The notes beneath the pieces were generated by a model. It worked only from the letters and a program-made list of their open reading frames with translations, had not been told where the DNA came from and searched no databases. Positions 19,046 to 29,449 of a stretch of 64,000 bases of DNA are shown here, one piece after another. Positions within the stretch are counted from its first letter, which is position 1; each line of letters begins with the position of its first letter. A program made the position numbers and the translations under genes. The DNA is from Cladorhizidae sp. MBARI D1340-BT2 (taxonomy: Eukaryota; Porifera; Demospongiae; Poecilosclerida; Cladorhizidae), in the NCBI GenBank assembly GCA_028752905.1, contig JAQNBH010000013.1, forward strand, positions 41,545,907 through 41,609,906, read 5' to 3'.

Positions 19046-20671
19046 GTCTACAGCAATACCTCGTAAAGATTGAAATTTATTTTCTAAGTGATTGATACTT
19101 CTCAATCTTTTCCCCTCTCTATCCAACACAACGACATCTCCTCCATATTCAGAGGACTATAAGCTCACCCACGGAGTTGACAGTGATACCCCAAGGATTT
19201 GTTACACCACCCCACACCTTGACAGGCTTATCTAGTTGAGTGGGCAGGATGGGGACAAGCACAGGGAAGGGACTGCCTGCTACTTGATGCCCGTCCAATG
19301 AGATCATAAGTTCATGTCGTCCACGATGAGTGGGTGTGAACTGGATGCGATATTTGTCGGATCCAATTTCTTTGATGCTGGATTTGATGTGAGCTCCACT
19401 GTTCAGACACTTCATATGGCCGTCTATTTGAACAGCACGTGTTGATGGCTTGTTGCCACAGAGTTGAGTGGTGCACAAGACCACTTCCGATAACTTCCCA
19501 GCCTCAGCCTTGCTGGACACAGTGTTGATGACTAGAGTGATGGGAAGTCCAGTTATCTTAGCCTGGGTCTGGAGGAGCTGCTCCAGGGCCTCAGCACAGC
19601 TCACCTCCACCGCTACATCGACCTCCTCCATTGGCGTAAGCTTCTGCCCCAGCTTGGCGCTGTCTTCAATTATTTTTTCCTGGATCCTACTCACCATCTC
19701 AGCATGTGAGCACATAACTTCATCATTGGAACAATGCTTCACACACTGCTCGGTGTAGTCCACAATGCTCTGCACCTCTGCAAGGGAAATGGAAATGTCC
19801 TCCTGTTGTCCTCCAAGCTTCTCCAATTTCTCATACACTCTCTTTTTGGCCTCCTCTAGCATCTTCTGTTTGTGCCTTTCAATGATAGCGTGCAGCTCCT
19901 CGAAGGACTTCCCGATGGTGTTGGCTACAGACTCTCCCTGGGCTGCTAGTTCAGATTTCGTGGTCTGTAACTCTTCAACAGCACAAGAGAGATTGGCCGC
20001 CACTTTTCTCAGAGGCCTCAAGTTCTCCATCAGCTCTTTTCTCTTCTTCTCAGCTGCTAAGTTGGTGAAGTCAAAGTGGTGGTCCCTGTGGTCCTTTAGT
20101 GCGCAGTCACGACAAATTAATACATCACAGTCGAAGCAGAACAGCTTGAGCAACTCTGTGTGAAGTTGGCACTTCTTAGCAGGACAATCTTTGGGGAGGA
20201 TGTCTTTATCTCTCTCCTTCTTCACCTCATCCAAAGAGAGAACTTCATGGCCATCAAATAGAGCTGCCATCCTCAGATGTGCCTCCACACATTTCTCACA
20301 TATGAACTTGTCACATTGTCGGCAAAATGATTCAGCTTTGACTGAAGAGGTGGTGCATATCTCACACTCCACCTCCTCCTTGCTAAGAGCTCTCTTCTGC
20401 TTGGCATACAGTTCTTTGAGGCGGTTGATATGGAAAGCCATTTTGAGGCCGTCTTCATTGCCCTCAGGCAGGGTGGTCTCATGGCGACACTCTGGGCAAG
20501 GGAAAGGCTCTTTGCCTGTCCTGAGGGCTAGCTTGAGGATGCAGTGCTTGCAGTAGCAATGGAGGCAAGGGAGGGCCTTGGGCAGAGTGTAGTGCTCCTG
20601 CAGATGGAACATGTGATCTCCTTCTCTAACTCCATCAAATACTTCTCTGCATCCTCCATGTCTCTAGCCAT

Positions 20672-21960
20672 GGTTGCAATGTTTAGAGAGAACTAGTAGT
20701 TGAGAAACACTTTAGATACAGAACTTCAAGAGCTACAGGAAACAGTGCAAATCGGGTGTGGCCTTAATTATATTCATGAGTGGTGATGCAATGCTGCACC
20801 CACAAAAGAGGGCATGTCATCTGGTATTGCACATGTGCAGAGACAAGACTGGGATTGTGTCACATGTTGGTAGTAAGGCAGTACTACACATAAGATGTGT
20901 AATTATATTATAGTCTCAACTTTCTTTGATGCTGTAGAGAGAGGAGAGTGGTAGTCATGCAGCCATACATATGTATTGTCCAAGCAGATAAGGAGAACTC
21001 TCCCAGGCCTACTGCACACTACATGTCCCATGCCCTCCACCAGACCTGATTCAGGTGTAGCCTAGGAAACACACTGGTGTGTGTATGTGGGCTAGTAGCC
21101 ACAAGGGAGAGCCTTTTTGTCTCCAAACAGGTGGTGAGATATATGGGGGTAGAGCTCTCCCTCTCTTCATTATTATATAACTTGAATGAATTCTCCCTCC
21201 AACATTCTTTCTCCTCCAATAGTCTCTGCCCATTATGAGGTCTGAACAAAACAGAGTTTTCCCTTGAATTGTCTTGGCAACATGCACTCATCTTGTGTGT
21301 GTGCAGATGAGGTTAAATTTGAAGCTGGAGGTGCAGAATGTTAGGAGGATGGAGGCAAAGATGGTGCAATTATCCTCCTAATGCATGGAGAGGTGGCAGC
21401 TGAAGCCACACCACAAATTGCTGAGCTCACTTCCAAGCTCACTTCCAAACTGCAAAGTTGAGAAGGTCAGGATTCTAGCGACACTTTCACGGACCTGACG
21501 ATGACGTGGAGCAACTGGAAACTAATGAAATACTAGTCCATGACTGAGGACTAGCAAAACCTTTCTTTCCAACTGGGCTAGGGCCCTGGCCTCCATTTTA
21601 TATTGTCTGGTTTTGTGGTTGGAAGCTCAATGTGGTTTGGGAGGAGCCAGTGCCGAGGCTAAATGAGTTCACACATGCCTAGCCTGGGTTTGGGATAAAT
21701 TGCATATGCCTTGAATCGTATTCACCTTCATTTAGTGCACACTCCATACAGGGAAGCTGAAATAATTTGAACTTCCATTGGAGGGGGAAAAGAGGTGACT
21801 CCAGCAGTTGCAGGTCGGGGAGGAGGGGTGTAGGCTATGAATACCCACATTTTTTAATCATTTACACAAAAAAAATTCAAAGACAATGATTAGCCATCAC
21901 TATGTGGTATTAGCAGGTAACAGGTGGTCTGGTGGGACACAGGCATCATAATCACCTTCT
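20672..21960. other. 5' flank of TRIM-NHL pseudogene, duplicated at 60031-61340
   Basis: Nearly identical to the 5' flank of the intact gene, so it carries whatever promoter that gene had. On plus, at about 21306-21462, lies a copy of a small candidate exon (see 60677-60821) that has acquired a TAG stop and a 15-bp duplication (CACTTCCAAGCT). I see no other gene. Confidence 0.6.
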
Positions 21961-22074
21961 CAATAATCAAATTCCAAGTTGCTCTAGCCTTGAGGAATAA
22001 CTGGCTGGCATGAGCCTGCTATATACCAGTAGCTACCCGCCACGTGCCAGTACATGTGCACCAGATGTAAACAT

Positions 22075-22160
22075 AAATTAAATATATAAAAATGATTAAA
22101 TAAATAAATAAATAAATAAACAAATAAACAAATAAACAAATAAATAAGTACGGGTCAGGA
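22075..22160. repeat. AAAT/AAAC microsatellite
   Basis: Tandem AAATAAAT and AAACAAAT repeats. A very similar run lies at 24508-24570, just outside the other end of the inverted duplication. Confidence 0.9.
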
Positions 22161-22164
22161 GAGT

Positions 22165-22270
22165 TCAACAACTTCCTCATCCAGAGGCTCTCTGTTGCTG
22201 TACAACGTGGTAATGCGGCCTCAGTGTTGGGATCGGCTGATATGTCAACCGCTACTGACTTCTTCAACTA
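22165..22270 (+). pseudogene. Short unidentified coding fragment
   Basis: The plus frame reads EFNNFLIQRLSVAVQRGNAA, then SVLGSADMSTATDFFN and a stop. It looks like the C-terminal end of a repeated protein, but I cannot assign a family. Confidence 0.3.
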
Positions 22271-22619
22271 ATATCATTACTTCAACTTATATAATTTAAT
22301 TGTATAACTATCAAATATATAAAATATATTTATTTAAAAAATATATATATAAAAAAATATAAATACTTTTTTTTAAAGGGAGGCTTGCAGGAAAAAATAT
22401 ATTTTTTTGTTGTTGCTGTTATCTGCTCAATAGGATGTGCTGGGTATGTATAAAAAAATTTAGCTTATAAAAACAAACCCTTGTTGAGCTAGAGAGCCTT
22501 CTTTGGCCTCATTTTGACAGTCAACAGGTCACTTCCTGTTTGGGGGCGTTACCACGCGATGATGTCACAAGGAGACTGATTTCAATGGCTGATACACTGG
22601 AAACAGAAGGACTCTGTCT

Positions 22620-23470
22620 CTGTAACTAGCTCTAGCAGCCTGCACCTCTCCTTTTCTTCTTCAGCAATTGAAAGTTCATCTGAACTATCAGATACAGGCC
22701 TAGCTGAAGAGCAGCAATCAAGTGGAACAGTAGAGCCTTATCTCTATGAACCTTCAGAAGCTGAGGATAGTAGTGTAGGCACTGTTGAAAGTGATGATTC
22801 ATTGCAACACAGACTAGAGAACACTAACTGGTAAGGATTAATTGGCTAGCTCTAGCTAGATTTACTGAATTTACTCCACAGGTGAAACAGTGGTCATTGC
22901 CAGGTGATGCCTACTGGTCTTGAGTGTATTTGCTGCCATGTAATTGACAAGACAATGTCCAAGATGCAGGAGGGTGAAAATGTAGTCAGCTGTATCATAG
23001 ATCATGAGGGATTTGGTCGAGTGTGCCTCAATACATGGGTCCTTCAAGCAGCCTATCTATCAAATTTCCTGGAATTGATTCCCAGGCAGCAGAGACCCAA
23101 TCAATGGCTTGTTATCTTGCTGAGGGCTGCTTGAGATTGCCATGGGATGTTCTACTGTTGCAAGTCCTACGCCATTCCATCCACAACTCTTTCATTTTCT
23201 CTTTAAAGGGCTTATTTATGGACACATGCATAGGCTGTGCCAGTGATGTGCAACCTTTATCGGCAGCAGTATGACGTTCATCACATTCCCTTACATGAGT
23301 AAGTAGCTATGTTGTCAAATTAACCAACACATCAAATACTATTTTTATTGTTATAGGCGCTACAGATTTATTTCATATTGCCAATTAACTAGCTGGTGTT
23401 GGGGGTGGCTTGGAAGAAGGGTCAGGGAAGAAGGGTCAGGGTTGTTCTTCCAAGAGCTATGGTAATATTC
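22620..23470 (+). pseudogene. P2X7-C-terminal-domain gene, left arm (damaged)
   Basis: Exon 1 is an acidic serine-rich stretch (SSDELSDTGLAEEQQSSG, then EPSEAEDSSVGTVESDDS, ending LQHRLENTN) up to a GTAAGG donor at about 22832. After a short intron comes GHCQVMPTGLECICCH, IDKTMSKMQEGENVVSCI, HEGFGRVCLNTWVLQAAY. This is the cysteine-rich module known as the cytoplasmic C-terminal domain of P2X7 receptors, which occurs as a standalone domain in cnidarians and sponges. The copy is broken by a 190-bp insertion after QAAY and by rearrangement in the WGWLGRR segment. No P2X channel part is present. Confidence 0.7.
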
Positions 23471-23522
23471 AATTATTGTACAAGTTAAAGCGACTTCTGT
23501 AATGTATATGATTGTCTTCTCA

Positions 23523-23702
23523 TTACAGGATACGTAGATGACCTCATCGATGAAACTGTGTTAGTTTATCAGAGTGGAGTTGGAAGCAAAGATGCTCATG
23601 CAGAGCATATGCCTAAACCTCTTCTTTGCAGTGATTATGAAAGGCCTGATAAAAAGGAAGCAGTGCAGAACCACAGAAGTCGCTTTAACTTGTACAACAA
23701 TA
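23523..23702 (+). CDS. Candidate 3' exon in the centre of the inverted duplication
   Basis: A TTGTCTTCTCATTACAG acceptor precedes YVDDLIDETVLVYQSGVG, then HAEHMPKPLLCSDYERPDKK, EAVQNHRSRFNLYNNN and a stop. It is on the strand of the left arm and could be its terminal exon. Only one copy exists. I do not recognise the family. Confidence 0.4.
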
Positions 23703-24480
23703 ATTGAATATTACCTCTATTACTAAATCAATCCATTCACAACATAAGTCAAATATCAGGGTACTTGAATCCGCTGTAGTTTTCTGATGGAAATGTTTGT
23801 CTAATCTTTGTAACTGCACAGCTTGGAAGAACAACCCTGACTCTTCTTCCAAGCCACCTCCAACACCAGCTAGTTAATTGGCAATATGAAATAAATCTGT
23901 AGCGCCTATATATAACAATAAAAAAATTGTATTTGATGTTGGTTAGCTACTTACTCATGTAAGGGAATGTGATGAACATCACCAGTGCCATACTGCTGCC
24001 GATAAGTGAAATAGGCTGCTTGAAGGACCCATGTATTGAGGCACACTGGACCAAATCCCTTATAATCTATGATACAGCTGACCACATTTTCACCCTCCTG
24101 CATCTTGGACATTATCTTGTCAATTTTATGGCAGCAAATACACTCAAGACCAGTAGGCATCACCTGGCAATGACCAGTTTCACCTGTGGAGTAGATTCAG
24201 TAAATCTAGCTAGAGCTAGCCAAATCCTTACCAGTTAGTGTTCTCTAGTCTGTGTTGCAATGAATCATCACTTTCAACAGTGCCTACACTACTATCCTCA
24301 GCTTCTGAAGGTTCAGAGATAAGGCTCTACTGTTCCACTTGATTGCTGCTCTTCAGCTAGGCCTGTATCTGATAGTTCAGATGAACTTTCAATTGCTGAA
24401 GAAGAAAAGGAGAGGTGCAGGCTGCTAGAGCTAGTTACAGAGACAGAGTCCTTCTGTTTCCAGTGTATCAGCCATTGAAA
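23690..24480 (-). CDS. P2X7-C-terminal-domain gene, right arm (more complete)
   Basis: On minus, an acidic serine-rich exon is followed by MPTGLECICCHKIDKIMS, SCIIDYKGFGPVCLNTWVLQ, AAYFTYRQQYGTGDVHHIPL. A 49-bp intron (23906-23954, GTAAGT to ATATAG) joins HE to RYRFISYCQLTSWCW, then WLGRRVRVVLPSCAVTKIRQ and TFPSENYSGFKYPDI, stop. This is the complete Cys/Trp-rich domain, likely Zn-binding in the P2X7 family. The splice between the acidic exon and this domain is uncertain, because the obvious acceptor gives a stop. The first exon has small differences from the left arm near 24320. Function unknown. Confidence 0.7.
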
Positions 24481-24611
24481 TCAGTCTCCTTGTGACATCA
24501 TCGCGCAAAAAATAAATAAAAATAAATAAATAAATAAACAATTAAATAAATAAATAAACAAACAAATATATATAGCATGCAGGGGTGGCCACAAGATCAA
24601 TGGGGGGCTCT

Positions 24612-24757
24612 TGTGTATAGGATAGCCGATTCAAAAGAGTGGCCTATGTAACGTACGAGTTTGCGGTTACCCCGAGGCGAAGCCGAGTAACCGCAAACGA
24701 GTAGGTTACATTGGCGCATAACCCGAGAGTGGAGTATAGGCTATCTTACTTATACTA
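24612..24757. mobile_element. Foldback / MITE-like element
   Basis: Nested inverted repeats: outer GTATAGGATAGCC with GGCTATCTTACTTATAC, and inner GTTTGCGGTTAC with GTAACCGCAAAC around CCCGAGGCGAAGCCGA. No coding capacity. Confidence 0.6.
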
Positions 24758-24889
24758 CATTGTGCATGCGCTAAACTAGACATGGCCTGCAGCAATAAAA
24801 GTGTAGGTTAACTTATATGCTCATATAACCTATAGTTATTAACCAATCAAATTAGCCACAGATCATGTGATGTAGTATAAAGAGGCACA

Positions 24890-26515
24890 CGCAAGCAGTT
24901 ATGACTGCTCCATTTTAACAAGAGGCACACACAAGCAGTTATGGCTGCTCCAGTAACAAGAGGCACACACAAGCAGTTATGACTGCTCCAGTAACAAGAG
25001 GCACACACAAGCAGTTATGACTGCTCCAGTAACAAGAGGCACACACAAGCAGTTATGGCTGCTCCAGTAACAAGAGGCACACACAAGCAGTTATGACTGC
25101 TCCAGTAACAAGAGGCACACACAAGCAGTTATGACTTCTCCAGTAACAAGAGGCACACACAAGCAGTTATGGCTACTCCAGTAACAAGAGGCACACACAA
25201 GCAGTTATGACTGCTCCAGTAACAAGAGGCACACACAAGCAGTTATGGCTGCTCCAGTAACAAGAGGCACACACAAGCAGTTATGACTGCTCCAGTAACA
25301 AGAGGCACACACAAGCAGTCATGGCTGCTCCAGTAACAAGAGGCACACACAAGCAGTTATGGCTGCTCCAGTAACAAGAGGCACACACAAGCAGTTATGA
25401 CTTCTCCAGTAACAAGAGGCACATACAAGCAGTTATGACTGCTCCAGTAACAAGAGGCACACACAAGCAGTTATGACTGCTCCAGTAACAAGAGACACAC
25501 ACAAGCAGTTATGACTGCTCCAGTAACAAGAGGCACACACAAGCAGTTATAGCTGCTCCAGTAACAAGAGGCACACACAAGCAGTTATGGCTGCTCCAGT
25601 AACAAGAGACCCACACAAGCAGTTATGACTGCTCCAGTAACAAGAGACACACACAAGCAGTTATGACTGCACCAGTAACAAGAGGCACACACAAGCAGTT
25701 ATGGCTGCTCCAGTAACAAGAGGCACACACAAGCAGTTATGACTGCTCCAGTAACAAGGCACACACAAGCAGTTATGGCTGCTCCAGTAACAAGAGACAC
25801 ACACAAGCAGTTATGACTGCTCCAGTACCAGTAACAAGAGACACACACAAGCAGTTATGACTGCTCCAGTAACAAGAAGCACACACAAGCAGTTATGACT
25901 GCTCCAGTAACAAGAGGCATACACACAAGTAGTTATGGCTGCTCCAGTAACAAGAGGCACACACAAGCAGTTATGGCTGCTCAAGTAACAAGAGGCACAC
26001 ACAAGCAGTTATGGCTGTTCCAGTAACAAGAGGCACACAAGCAGTTATGGCTGCTCCAGTAACAAGAGGCACACACAAGCAGTTATGACTGCTCCAGTAA
26101 CAAGAGGCACACACAAGCAGTTATGACTGCTCCAGTAACAAGAGGAACACACAAGCAGTTATGGCTGCTCCAGTAACAAGAGGCACACACAAGCAGTTAT
26201 AGCTGCTCCACTAACAAGAGGCACACACACAAGTAGTTATGGCTGCTCCAGTAACAAGAGGCACACACAAGCAGTTATGACTGCTCCAGTAACAAGAGGC
26301 ACACACAAGCAGTTATGACTGCTCCAGTAACAAGAGGCACACACAAGCAGTTATGACTGTCCCAGTAACAAGAGGCACACACAAGCAGTTATGACTGCTC
26401 CAGTAACAAGAGGCACACACAAGCAGTTATGGCTGCTCCAGTAACAAGAGGCACACACAAGCAGTTATGGCCGCTTCAGTAACAAGAGGCACACACAAGC
26501 AGTTATGGCTTCTCT
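24890..26515. repeat. 38-bp tandem array, block copy 2 (about 43 units)
   Basis: The unit is AAGCAGTTATGACTGCTCCA plus GTAACAAGAGGCACACAC. Each unit holds a small hairpin, GCAGT-TATG-ACTGC; many units here have GGCTGC, which keeps the stem through a G-T pair. There are point variants and occasional short units. The same array lies at 61385-64000 on the 5' side of the intact NHL gene. No unique spacers, so it is not a CRISPR array. Confidence 0.95.
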
Positions 26516-26630
26516 AATAGTTAATTGTGTCATGTGTCAGGACCTCTCCTCTTGAATTATCTTCACAGGCAGTCATATATGAATTATCTCTGTGGGAGAG
26601 AGAGTCTGTGTGGATTTTTCAGGGCCATTC
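26516..26630. other. Short unique sequence
   Basis: Nothing recognisable between the 38-bp array and the next transposon. Confidence 0.5.
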
Positions 26631-27075
26631 CATGGGCGGATCCAGGATTTTTGAAAGGGGGGGGGGGGGGGGGGGGGGGGGTGTCCATTTTTAATTTTTA
26701 AATTAAAGCATAGAAATGAACTTGTGAATCACAATAATAGCAGCAGGTCTATACAGGACATGGTCATAAAGACTTGCACAGTGGCACATCTTAAAGCTGT
26801 ACTGAATTAAAAGCTGTACTGAATTATATAGAAAGTAAGTTTTTCAACCCCCCCTCCACCCGGTCCCCCCTCCCCCCCCCCCCCCCCCAAATGTCATAAT
26901 TATGTGGACTGTGTTTGATTAAAGCAGTATATACTGAATCACTGATTCTGGTTCAAGTGTATTGACATTTCTGTCGAAGGTCTCCTGGCGTTTCTGGGAG
27001 ATGATGTAAGGCAATGTTTCTGTTGGGTTATCTGTAACATGCATGAATGTTGTTGCTACTTCAAGTGAATTTTTT

Positions 27076-27312
27076 GGTACTTGCACTTGTCATGTTTTTC
27101 CAATACACCATCCTGCCCAGATGCCTTTGACAAATTACAGAAGGGCTTTGTTGTGGTACTTGCACTTGTCATGTTTTTCCAATACACCATCCTGCCCAGA
27201 TGCCTTTGACAAATTACAGAAGGGCTTTGTTGTGGTACTTGCACTTGTCAGGTTTTTCCAATACACCATCCTGCCCAGATGCCTTTGACAAATTACAGAA
27301 GGGCTTTGACAC
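27076..27312. repeat. 79-bp triplication inside the transposase fragment
   Basis: Three units of 79 bp beginning GGTACTTGCACTTGTCA (at 27076, 27155 and 27234). The period is not a multiple of three, so the frame shifts from unit to unit. Confidence 0.9.
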
Positions 27313-27690
27313 CAGGACACCAGATGATACGCGCCCAACCTTGAGTGGGAAGAGGACGCAGAATTTGCAGAGTCCTCCATGAAGCACTTCTGAGTACACA
27401 AACCATGTGTATTTGTGTAGCCAAGAATGTTGGAATGTCAGTGTTTTGATCTTCCTGTGAGTTCCTTTTTGGACAGTTTGCTGGCAGAAGTTTCCATACT
27501 TCTTACCAGGTGTGAAGTGATCTCTCAAGTAACCCAACCTATCCCTTCTGGATAACTTCGTCGAATCAATGCCTCCAGCTAGGATGTTTCCAACATCATA
27601 CTGGTGTGGTCGGCTGTGGTTGGATGAAGCATGGGACACGTCTTCACAAGTGGATTCTGGTGCAACTGGTGTTGGCACATCTTCATTCAT
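27214..27690 (-). pseudogene. TTF/ZMYM1-like transposase N-terminal fragment
   Basis: The frame starts MNEDVPTPVAPESTC, then YDVGNILAGGIDSTKLSRRD, a LRDHFTPGKKYGNF block, RTF-type FQHSWLHKYTWFVYSEV and GGLCKFCVLFPLK. The HSWL..YTW..YS.....CKFC pattern is the TTF-type zinc finger at the N-terminus of hAT transposases annotated as ZMYM1-like. The following LSKASGQDGVLEKHDKCKYH segment is present in three tandem copies at 27075-27310. The rest of the transposase is absent. Confidence 0.75.
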
Positions 27691-28289
27691 GGTGGTAGCA
27701 ACATGGCATGACTGTCTATGCTTGGTCCTGAGGTGACAGCTGTGAAACCACCCTCTGGTCCTTCAAATGAATTAAAAATGGTTGTTACTATAGAGCCCCA
27801 TCAGACTGATCCCTGCCCCTATTAGAAAATTAAACACTCACTTCTATTCAATGGTGGCTCTTTAAGGAATCGGTGGAGAGGACCCACTCGGGTACGTTTA
27901 TTTCTCTGTGATGACTCCATTCTTAAAAGTCTTAGCAGGTAAAGTCAGTAAGCTCATTTTTTAGACCGCATGCCCCTACAGTCTTCGTGCGGTCCTATAC
28001 GCGTATGGTTGAATAATAAAGCCCTAAATTAATTTTGTAGCCGCATGACATAGAAACTGCAAGTATTGTGCTGTCTGTTGATATCAATATGCTAGCTTGT
28101 CTAGCGACAAAAGTTTTGAATCCTTTTTTGTTACTCTGCTAGCGTTTAGGCCAATCGTCTAGCTGTTTATGATATGATCGGCTAAGCTCTAGTACAGCAG
28201 ACAATTTAGTTTGTCTGAGAGGATCTTCAGGGCCAAAGGGGGGGGGGGGTCTGGACCCCCCCTGGACCCCCCCTCTGTATCCGCCACTG

Positions 28290-29150
28290 ATTCTTGGGAG
28301 CAATGTTTTTGATAACATGCCCATTGGTGGATGCCCATTCCAAGTGGCCAGAAGTCAGATGTGGCAGACTACAGCTTGCAAAACAATTATGTATTGAGGC
28401 AAACGTTCTCTACTTACGGGCTGCCAGAACAAGTCGTTACTGATAATCTTCCTCAATTTATACCTGAAGAGTTCTCAGCCTTCATGAAGAGTAGCAGTAT
28501 ATTGCACCTTCAGTCTGAACCTTACCATCCTGCTTCCAATGTCAGGGGGAGAGATTTATGAAGTCTTTCAAACAAGCAATGAAGCCTCACTGAATGGTGG
28601 CAGATCTGTACCTCAAAGGATAGCAAACTTTCTTCTCACTTATCGTAGCTCACCACATTTTACTAGCGGGGTAACTCTTAGTTCCTTGTTCCTACAGAGA
28701 GAAGTTCCAACTCGTTGGATTTGATTGAGCCAGATCGTGAAAGACAGTCAGAGAGAACAAGCACACCAGAGAAATAATATGACGATAGAGGATCTTGAAA
28801 TGGTGAATGGGGTGTGGCAGAGCATGTCATGGCCAGGAACATGCGCAGTGCTCCAGAGTGGATTCCAGGCATTGTCAAAGACTGCCTTGGGCTATGATCA
28901 AGACAGAGTAAAATCAATTGTGGAAACAGCTACCGACCAGATCAAGGAATCGTTTGCCAATCAGCTGAGCAGCCAACGAGTTGAACCAGATCTTGCAGCA
29001 CCTCCAACATAGAGACAGCAATGGATTCCTAGAAAAGGGGCAAGTACCAGCTCTACACAGCAGCCCATCATCTCATCGATATCCAGTTCATTCTGGCAGC
29101 CCACAGAGGATACCACTAACAGCAAGTCCCCTCCATGAAGTGTGAGGGAA
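28290..29150 (+). pseudogene. Gypsy integrase and C-terminal remnant
   Basis: Codons read KSDVADYSLQNNYVLRQTFS, TYGLPEQVVTDNLPQF, EEFSAFMKSS, LHLQSEPYHPASN, then after a frame change LLTYRSSPHFTSGVTLSSLF and LQREVPTR. These are the second and third catalytic regions of gypsy integrase (TDNGPQF, PYHPASNG) and its GPF-like C-terminal area. The glycine of TDNGP is replaced by Leu and several frames are shifted. It continues with a degenerate tail (EWIPGIVKDCLG) to about 29150. Confidence 0.8.
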
Positions 29151-29404
29151 TGTGGTTATTGAACTTTGACATTGTAATAACTGTGTGCAGTCTTTAGTCT
29201 GTTGTGGCATTACTGGCATTACATCATGTCTGTGCTAGGTTAAGACCATGCCTCCATGAGGGGCCTCTCTAGTAACCATGGATATGATGCAGTTTACTTA
29301 TGCTTGCTTGAGATTGTTACTGAATACTTTTTGGGGTGCCTTGCTAGTGTTCTGAATATATCACATAAGCAGTCCTTAATTCATGTCATGTCACACACAC
29401 TCCC
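29143..29404 (+). mobile_element. Possible LTR next to the gypsy remnant
   Basis: Starts TGTGAGGGAATGTGG just after the pol tail and could run to about TCCCACACACA. No second copy is present, so it is tentative. Confidence 0.3.
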
Positions 29405-29449
29405 ACACACACACAAAGAGAGAGAGAGGGTTATTGGTAGCTGATCATT

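Larger units (their letters stand above)
17604..20671 (-). pseudogene. TRIM-NHL pseudogene split by a hAT element (block copy 2)
   Basis: Start codon at 20669-20671 and stop at 17604 match the intact gene at 57835-60030. All domains are represented: RING, two B-box-like zinc modules, coiled coil, filamin repeat, NHL propeller. Three lesions kill it: a one-base deletion in the RING at about 20599 (CTCCTGCAG against CTCCTGGCAG), a one-base insertion near 19155 producing a stop after VNSVGELIV, and the 864-bp hAT insertion at 18182-19045 inside the propeller. Between lesions a 487-codon frame (19149-20612) stays open, so decay is recent. If expressed it could give a propeller-less RING/B-box protein only by frameshifting. 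Confidence 0.92.
22554..24505. repeat. 2-kb inverted duplication carrying two P2X7-C-domain gene copies
   Basis: The left arm starts CGCGATGATGTCAC and the right arm ends GTGACATCATCGCG. The arms (about 22554-23480 and 23685-24505) run in opposite directions with high identity and are separated by about 200 bp. The left arm has an extra 190 bp (about 23059-23250), and at about 23407-23455 a short duplication and loss of sequence. Each arm holds a two- to three-exon gene segment; the two copies converge on the centre. Confidence 0.9.
26631..28289 (-). mobile_element. hAT-like element with a TTF-finger transposase fragment
   Basis: The ends read CATGGGCGGATCCAGG on the left and, inverted on the right, CAGTGGCGGATACAGAGG, each followed by G-rich tracts; this CAGTGGCGGAT-type end with poly-G is common in hAT elements. 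It contains the N-terminal part of a TTF-type zinc-finger transposase on minus (27214-27690). I could not find a clear 8-bp target duplication. The catalytic part is missing, so it is an internally deleted copy of about 1.66 kb. Confidence 0.65.

Noticed and set aside
22904..24163. A P2X7 receptor gene
   Set aside because: Only the cytoplasmic Cys-rich C-terminal domain is present. No transmembrane segments or ATP-binding ectodomain are visible.
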